Assembly (NCBI RefSeq): GCF_019511445.1
Contig: NZ_JAEUAN010000017.1
Location: 62,001 to 126,000 of the forward strand
DNA: 64,000 bases
Source of the DNA: Aliirhizobium wenxiniae
Lineage (GTDB): Bacteria > Pseudomonadota > Alphaproteobacteria > Rhizobiales > Rhizobiaceae
Reading direction: 5' to 3'
Under the pieces are notes generated by a model. The model was given only the letters and a program-made list of their open reading frames with translations. It was not told where the DNA came from and made no database searches. Below, piece after piece: positions 60,535 to 64,000 of the stretch. Within the stretch, counting starts at the first letter, position 1, and each line of letters opens with the position of its first letter. The translations under genes were made by a program, and so were the position numbers.

Positions 60535-60557
60535 TCGCTGGCAGAAATCCGCAATCG

Positions 60558-60586
60558 GGGCCGCACCTTCAGGGTGCGGCCTTTTT
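60558..60586 (+). terminator. Rho-independent terminator after flaA
   Basis: GGCCGCACC-TTCAG-GGTGCGGCC forms a 9-bp stem followed by five T residues. Confidence 0.9.
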
Positions 60587-60638
60587 GCGTTCTGGGATTG
60601 TCTGAAATCGATCAAAAAGTCACTGAAATTTAACCCGG

Positions 60639-60681
60639 ATTAACAGGAAGTAAATGCTTAAAAATTAACGGGAAGTAAATG
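60639..60681. repeat. Two 18-bp direct repeats upstream of flaB
   Basis: ATTAACAGGAAGTAAATG (60639-60656) and ATTAACGGGAAGTAAATG (60664-60681) differ at one base and have a 25-bp period. Such spacing puts both on nearly the same helix face region and suggests cooperative binding of an activator. Confidence 0.55.
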
Positions 60682-60784
60682 AAATTATTGAGATTTTTTC
60701 TTTGTTCGTTTGCATGTTGTTAACCTTAACCCTGTCTAATCGGCTCATCAAAACGACGGGCCGAAATTAACGATATTCGGCAAG

Positions 60785-60825
60785 CATGAAGCTGACCATC
60801 GTTCCCGGCGAAATCCGGAATGTCC
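60785..60825 (+). promoter_or_regulatory. Flagellin leader element, copy 2 (flaB)
   Basis: GCATGAAGCTGA followed 34 bases later by CCGGAATGTCC. Here the upstream ATG (60786) is in frame with flaB and has no stop between, so a 24-residue N-terminal extension is formally possible. Confidence 0.5.
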
Positions 60826-60857
60826 CTTCAAATCACAGTGCCAAAGGGGCAACTTTC

Positions 60858-61742
60858 ATGACCAGCATTCTGACCAACTCCTCCGCCATGTCCGCTCTCG
60901 CAACGCTGCGGAACATCAACACCGACCTCGCCAACACCCAGGACCGCGTTTCGTCCGGTTACCGCGTCGGTGAAGCAGCGGACAACGTTGCCTACTGGTC
61001 GATCTCCACGACCATGAACTCCGACAACAAGGCGCTCAACTCTGCCAAGGACGCTCTCGGCGTTGGCGCTGCAAAGGTCGATACGGCTTACGCAGCTGTT
61101 GAAAGCTCGATCGAAGTCGTTAACGAAATCAAGGCAAAGCTGGTCACCGCATCGGAAACCTCGACCGATAAGGACCAGATCCAGCTCGAAATCACCAAGC
61201 TTCAGGAACAGCTGTCGGCCGTTGCTCAGGCAGCTTCCTTCTCCGGCGAAAACTGGGCTATCTCCGGTTCCAACACCGGCACCAGCGGCACGGTTGTTGA
61301 CGGCTTCATCCGCGAAGACAGCGGCTCCGTGAAGATCACCACGGCAGAAGTCACGCTCGCAAGCATCGCAATGTTCTCGACCCTGTCTGCAGACGGCGCT
61401 GGCGAAGGCGGCATTCTGGGCACGGTCATGGATATCGAACTGACCTCTGGCTCGAGCCAGACAGACATCGACGGCTTCATGGACGATGTTGAAACCGCTC
61501 TGTCGTCGCTGACGGATGCCGGCGCTGTTCTCGGCGCTCTGACCACCCGTATCGACCTGCAGGACGACTTCGCTTCCACTCTGTCTGACGCGATCGAATC
61601 GGGCGTAAGCCGCCTCGTCGACGCCGACATGGAAGAAGAATCGGCCAAGCTTTCGGCTCTCCAGACCCAGCAGCAGCTCGCTGTTCAGTCCCTGTCGATC
61701 GCAAACTCCTCTTCGCAGAACATTCTGTCGCTCTTCCAGTAA
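60858..61742 (+). CDS. flaB: Flagellin FlaB
   Basis: This 294-residue flagellin begins MTSILTNSSAMSALATLRNINTDL and ends in SLSIANSSSQNILSLFQ, and has the same short central part as FlaA. The start at 60858 is taken because AAGGGGCA lies ahead and the flagellin domain begins there; the frame is open upstream to an ATG in the leader at 60786. It is a filament subunit secreted by the flagellar export system. It is followed by its own terminator, so each flagellin gene is a separate unit. Confidence 0.94.
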   Translation: MTSILTNSSAMSALATLRNINTDLANTQDRVSSGYRVGEAADNVAYWSISTTMNSDNKALNSAKDALGVGAAKVDTAYAAVESSIEVVNEIKAKLVTASETSTDKDQIQLEITKLQEQLSAVAQAASFSGENWAISGSNTGTSGTVVDGFIREDSGSVKITTAEVTLASIAMFSTLSADGAGEGGILGTVMDIELTSGSSQTDIDGFMDDVETALSSLTDAGAVLGALTTRIDLQDDFASTLSDAIESGVSRLVDADMEEESAKLSALQTQQQLAVQSLSIANSSSQNILSLFQ

Positions 61743-61765
61743 AAAAAATCCGGTTTCGGAAATCA

Positions 61766-61793
61766 GGGTCGCACCACGGTGCGGCCCTTTTTT
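61766..61793 (+). terminator. Rho-independent terminator after flaB
   Basis: GGGTCGCACC-AC-GGTGCGGCCC forms a 10-bp stem (one G-U pair) followed by six T residues. Confidence 0.9.
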
Positions 61794-61882
61794 ATGCTTT
61801 GTTTTTATTGGTTAATTTTGTCTTCACACAATTGCAGGGTGTTATCTTTCTGTTCATTCGTGTTAACGGGGCGCAGTATCTG

Positions 61883-61898
61883 TTAACCTTGCGTTAAC
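61883..61898. promoter_or_regulatory. Full CtrA site (TTAA-N7-TTAAC) upstream of the third flagellin
   Basis: TTAACCTTGCGTTAACC contains TTAA, seven bases, then TTAAC, an exact match to the Caulobacter CtrA consensus. It lies about 145 bp ahead of the start codon. A further TTAAC is at 61863. Confidence 0.55.
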
Positions 61899-61970
61899 CG
61901 TGATCGGTTTTTCTCAGCCCCATAGAAACAGCGGGCCGGACATCAGCGAAGACGCGACACCCCGGCCAGG

Positions 61971-62011
61971 CATGAAGCTGATCGCGTTTACCGGTCCACG
62001 CCGGAATGTCC
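61971..62011 (+). promoter_or_regulatory. Flagellin leader element, copy 3
   Basis: GGCATGAAGCTGA is followed 34 bases later by GCCGGAATGTCC. The first ATG opens a 24-codon frame whose TGA overlaps the ATG of the flagellin gene, which suggests translational coupling. Confidence 0.5.
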
Positions 62012-62042
62012 CTCCCAACCGAGAGCCAAGGGGCAATTTTAG

Positions 62043-62924
62043 ATGACGAGCATTTTGACAAACACTTCCGCAATGTCTGCACTGCAGACGCTTCGCGCCA
62101 TTGGTGCAGATCTCGCCGACACCCAGGATCGCGTCTCGTCTGGCTACCGCGTTAGCGAGGCTTCGGATAACGTCGCCTATTGGTCTATCTCCACCACGAT
62201 GAATTCCGACAACAAGGCGATCAACGCCGCCTCAGACGCACTCGGCGTCGGTGCTGCGAAGGTCGATACCGCCTACGCAGCCATGGAAAGCGCCATCGAT
62301 GTCGTCGACGAGATCAAGGCCAAGCTTGTAACCGCGACGGAAGATTCGACCGACAAGACCCAGATCCAGCTCGAAATCACCAAGCTTCAGGAACAGCTGT
62401 CGGCCGTTGCCCAGGCCGCGTCCTTCTCCGGCGAAAATTGGATGGTCGCCGCCGACGACGCTGACCCCGCCGTTGTTGTCGATGGCTTCATCCGCAACGC
62501 CGATGGCACCGTGAAGGTCACGACCGCGGAATTTGCGGTTGCCTCTTACGCCATGTTCGGCACCATGAATGATGGCGTCGGCGGCGAGGGCATTCTCGGC
62601 AGCGTTATGAATGTGACCCTGGAAAGCCAGTCCTCGGTTACCGAAATTCAGGGCTTCCTCGATGATGTCGAATCCGCGCTAGCTGGCCTGACCGATGCAG
62701 GTGCGGCACTCGGTGCGCTCATCACCCGTATCGACCTGCAGGACGAATTCGCCGCTACCTTGTCGGATGCGATCGAAACCGGCGTAAGCCGCCTGGTCGA
62801 TGCGGACATGGAAGAGGAATCTGCCAAGCTCTCGGCGCTCCAGACGCAGCAGCAGCTCGCGATCCAGTCGCTGTCGATTGCCAACTCCTCCTCGCAGAAC
62901 ATCCTGTCGCTCTTCCAGGGCTAA
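62043..62924 (+). CDS. Flagellin (third tandem copy)
   Basis: This 293-residue flagellin begins MTSILTNTSAMSALQTLRAIGADL and ends in SIANSSSQNILSLFQG. D0/D1 ends match FlaB closely, but the centre differs (ENWMVAADDADPAVVVDGFIRNADGTVKVTTAEFAVASYAMF). By order it could be the flaC of Agrobacterium or the flaD of Sinorhizobium, so no symbol is given. The stop of an upstream leader frame overlaps its start codon. Confidence 0.93.
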   Translation: MTSILTNTSAMSALQTLRAIGADLADTQDRVSSGYRVSEASDNVAYWSISTTMNSDNKAINAASDALGVGAAKVDTAYAAMESAIDVVDEIKAKLVTATEDSTDKTQIQLEITKLQEQLSAVAQAASFSGENWMVAADDADPAVVVDGFIRNADGTVKVTTAEFAVASYAMFGTMNDGVGGEGILGSVMNVTLESQSSVTEIQGFLDDVESALAGLTDAGAALGALITRIDLQDEFAATLSDAIETGVSRLVDADMEEESAKLSALQTQQQLAIQSLSIANSSSQNILSLFQG

Positions 62925-62958
62925 CGGGTCGGCGCTTACTGGAGCTGACAAGAGAATT

Positions 62959-62985
62959 CGGGCCGCGTTTCACCGACGCGGCCCG
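62959..62985 (+). terminator. Hairpin after the third flagellin, without a T run
   Basis: CGGGCCGCGT-TTCACCG-ACGCGGCCCG is a 10-bp perfect stem. Unlike the terminators of flaA and flaB it has no T run, so read-through to the fourth flagellin is possible. Confidence 0.5.
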
Positions 62986-63166
62986 ATCCATATGGAGCAA
63001 TATCAACGGTTTCGGTCGAATTTCGACCATAGCAACTCAGGCCGATATCCTGGCGCAAGGTTGTTCGCGTCTTGTCCGAATCGTAGGTTTTCATTAACCT
63101 TTGCTCACAGGCGGGAAAATCCAGCCATAACAATTCAACGTGACGCGCTTGCCGGATGGCGGGCAG

Positions 63167-63210
63167 CATGAAGTCGAAGCGTCGCGGCCGGACCACATGC
63201 CGGCATGTCC
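63167..63210 (+). promoter_or_regulatory. Flagellin leader element, copy 4
   Basis: GCATGAAGTCGA is followed 37 bases later by CCGGCATGTCC. The first ATG opens a 21-codon frame that stops (TAG, 63231-63233) three bases before the start of the next flagellin. Confidence 0.5.
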
Positions 63211-63236
63211 TGATTCCGAACATAGGTGGTTAGAAC

Positions 63237-64000
63237 ATGTCAAAGATCATGACGGTAGGTTACGTGCAGAGCGCTCTGCAGACGCTGCTTTTCGCGAGTG
63301 ACAATCTCGAAGAAACCCAGAAGCGTACAGCGTCCGGCCTCGCAGTCGCCTCCGCTGCGGACAATGCCGGCTACTGGTCTGCCGCCACCAACATGACATC
63401 TGACCAGAGTGTTCTCGGCAGTATCGGTGATGCGCTCAATCTGGGTGCCTCGAAGGTCGATACAACCTATCAAGCGGTCACATCTTCCATCGATATTCTC
63501 GACGAGATAACCGGCCAGCTGGTTACCGCCTATGAAGAAGGGACTGATCGGGATGCCCTGAATGGCCGGATAGGCTCGCTTAAGGAAAACCTCAAATCCG
63601 TCCTTCAGGCAGCCACGTTTTCCGGTGACAACTGGCTCTACAATTCCGATACGACGCTTGGCGCCTCGAAGACTATCCCGTCTTCTTTTGAGCGTAGCGT
63701 CTCAGGCGCGGTATCGCTCAACTACCTTTCTGTCGATACGGCAGACACGACACTGATCGATTCCGCCGACGCCGGTCGCGGCTTGCTGACCGCCGCAGTC
63801 GATGCCAACAAATTGAATCCTGACGGAACGACGACGCCGCGCAATTATTACCTGATCGACATGGACTCGACGATTGCCGCACCCGGCACCGAGATTGCCA
63901 TATCGGATTCCACGACATCGGCCGAGCTGGCCGACATGATTTCTGTCGTTGGCACCCTGACAGATAGCCTTAACCGGCTGGCGAGTTCGCTCGGCACGGT
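63237..64000 (+). CDS. Flagellin (fourth tandem copy), 3' end outside window
   Basis: The first 254 residues of a more divergent flagellin are present: MSKIMTVGYVQSALQTLLFASDNLEETQKRTASG, then AADNAGYWSAATNMTSDQSVLGSIGDALNLGASKVDTTYQAV. The centre (about 130-225) is longer and unlike the first three. AGGTGG lies 8-13 bases before the ATG. It is cut by the end of the window. The divergence suggests a minor subunit with a distinct place in the filament. Confidence 0.9.
   Translation, partial: MSKIMTVGYVQSALQTLLFASDNLEETQKRTASGLAVASAADNAGYWSAATNMTSDQSVLGSIGDALNLGASKVDTTYQAVTSSIDILDEITGQLVTAYEEGTDRDALNGRIGSLKENLKSVLQAATFSGDNWLYNSDTTLGASKTIPSSFERSVSGAVSLNYLSVDTADTTLIDSADAGRGLLTAAVDANKLNPDGTTTPRNYYLIDMDSTIAAPGTEIAISDSTTSAELADMISVVGTLTDSLNRLASSLGT

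Noticed and set aside
60634..60644. CtrA full site ahead of flaB (TTAACCCGGATTAAC)
   Set aside because: The spacer is six bases, so it does not meet the consensus; noted only as near-miss.

Overview
The window looks like a chromosomal segment from a member of the Rhizobiaceae (Agrobacterium, Rhizobium, Neorhizobium or a close relative). The evidence is the che operon order icpA-cheS-cheY1-cheA-cheW-cheR-cheB-cheY2-cheD-cheT followed by fliF and the LuxR pair visN/visR, the motE gene inside the flg operon, several short flagellins in tandem, a bcsN-bcsA-bcsB cellulose operon, and a yacG-maf-infA-phosphatase-UPF0262-hisD block. All assignments come from reading the translated sequence; no database search was run.

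Layout. (1) 1-3431: end of a LysE-type exporter, then a catabolic cluster (FAD amino-acid dehydrogenase, dihydrodipicolinate-synthase-family enzyme, FCD-type GntR regulator) that resembles hydroxyproline or D-amino-acid use. (2) 3768-5835: a tRNA-Ser(GGA) with an aberrant 3' half, followed by a frameshifted IS3-family (IS2-group) element and gene-poor DNA, probably an old integration scar. (3) 5836-14674: an accessory surface region with a two-domain winged-helix regulator, an IalB-family protein, a small secreted protein and a rearranged curli locus: csgG, a 1119-residue curlin-repeat protein, a CsgH-like protein, a small curlin, a shortened CsgF, and a convergent CsgB-like curlin. csgD and csgE were not found. 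(4) 15000-20376: tRNA-Phe and housekeeping genes on the minus strand. (5) 20561-29484: a DNA glycosylase, then the cellulose operon bcsN-bcsA-bcsB with a divergent TPR gene resembling bcsK; bcsZ is not in the window. (6) 29856-41799: chemotaxis operon, fliF, visN, visR. (7) 41811-55980: flagellar switch, motor, export and rod/ring genes in two opposed blocks. (8) 56491-64000: a hypothetical gene, an OGT-type glycosyltransferase and four tandem flagellin genes, the last cut by the window end.

How it fits together. The window places two matrix systems (an amyloid-like fibre and cellulose) next to the full chemotaxis operon and much of the flagellar regulon. Exact matches to both CtrA motifs (TTAACCAT, and TTAA-N7-TTAAC) lie upstream of the cellulose, chemotaxis and flagellin units, which suggests cell-cycle control of the motile/sessile decision. 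BcsA carries a PilZ c-di-GMP site. The most distinctive content is the curli-like locus with its giant curlin and minimal CsgF; next are a shared leader element in front of all four flagellin genes and a near-identical central segment shared by flaA and flaB.
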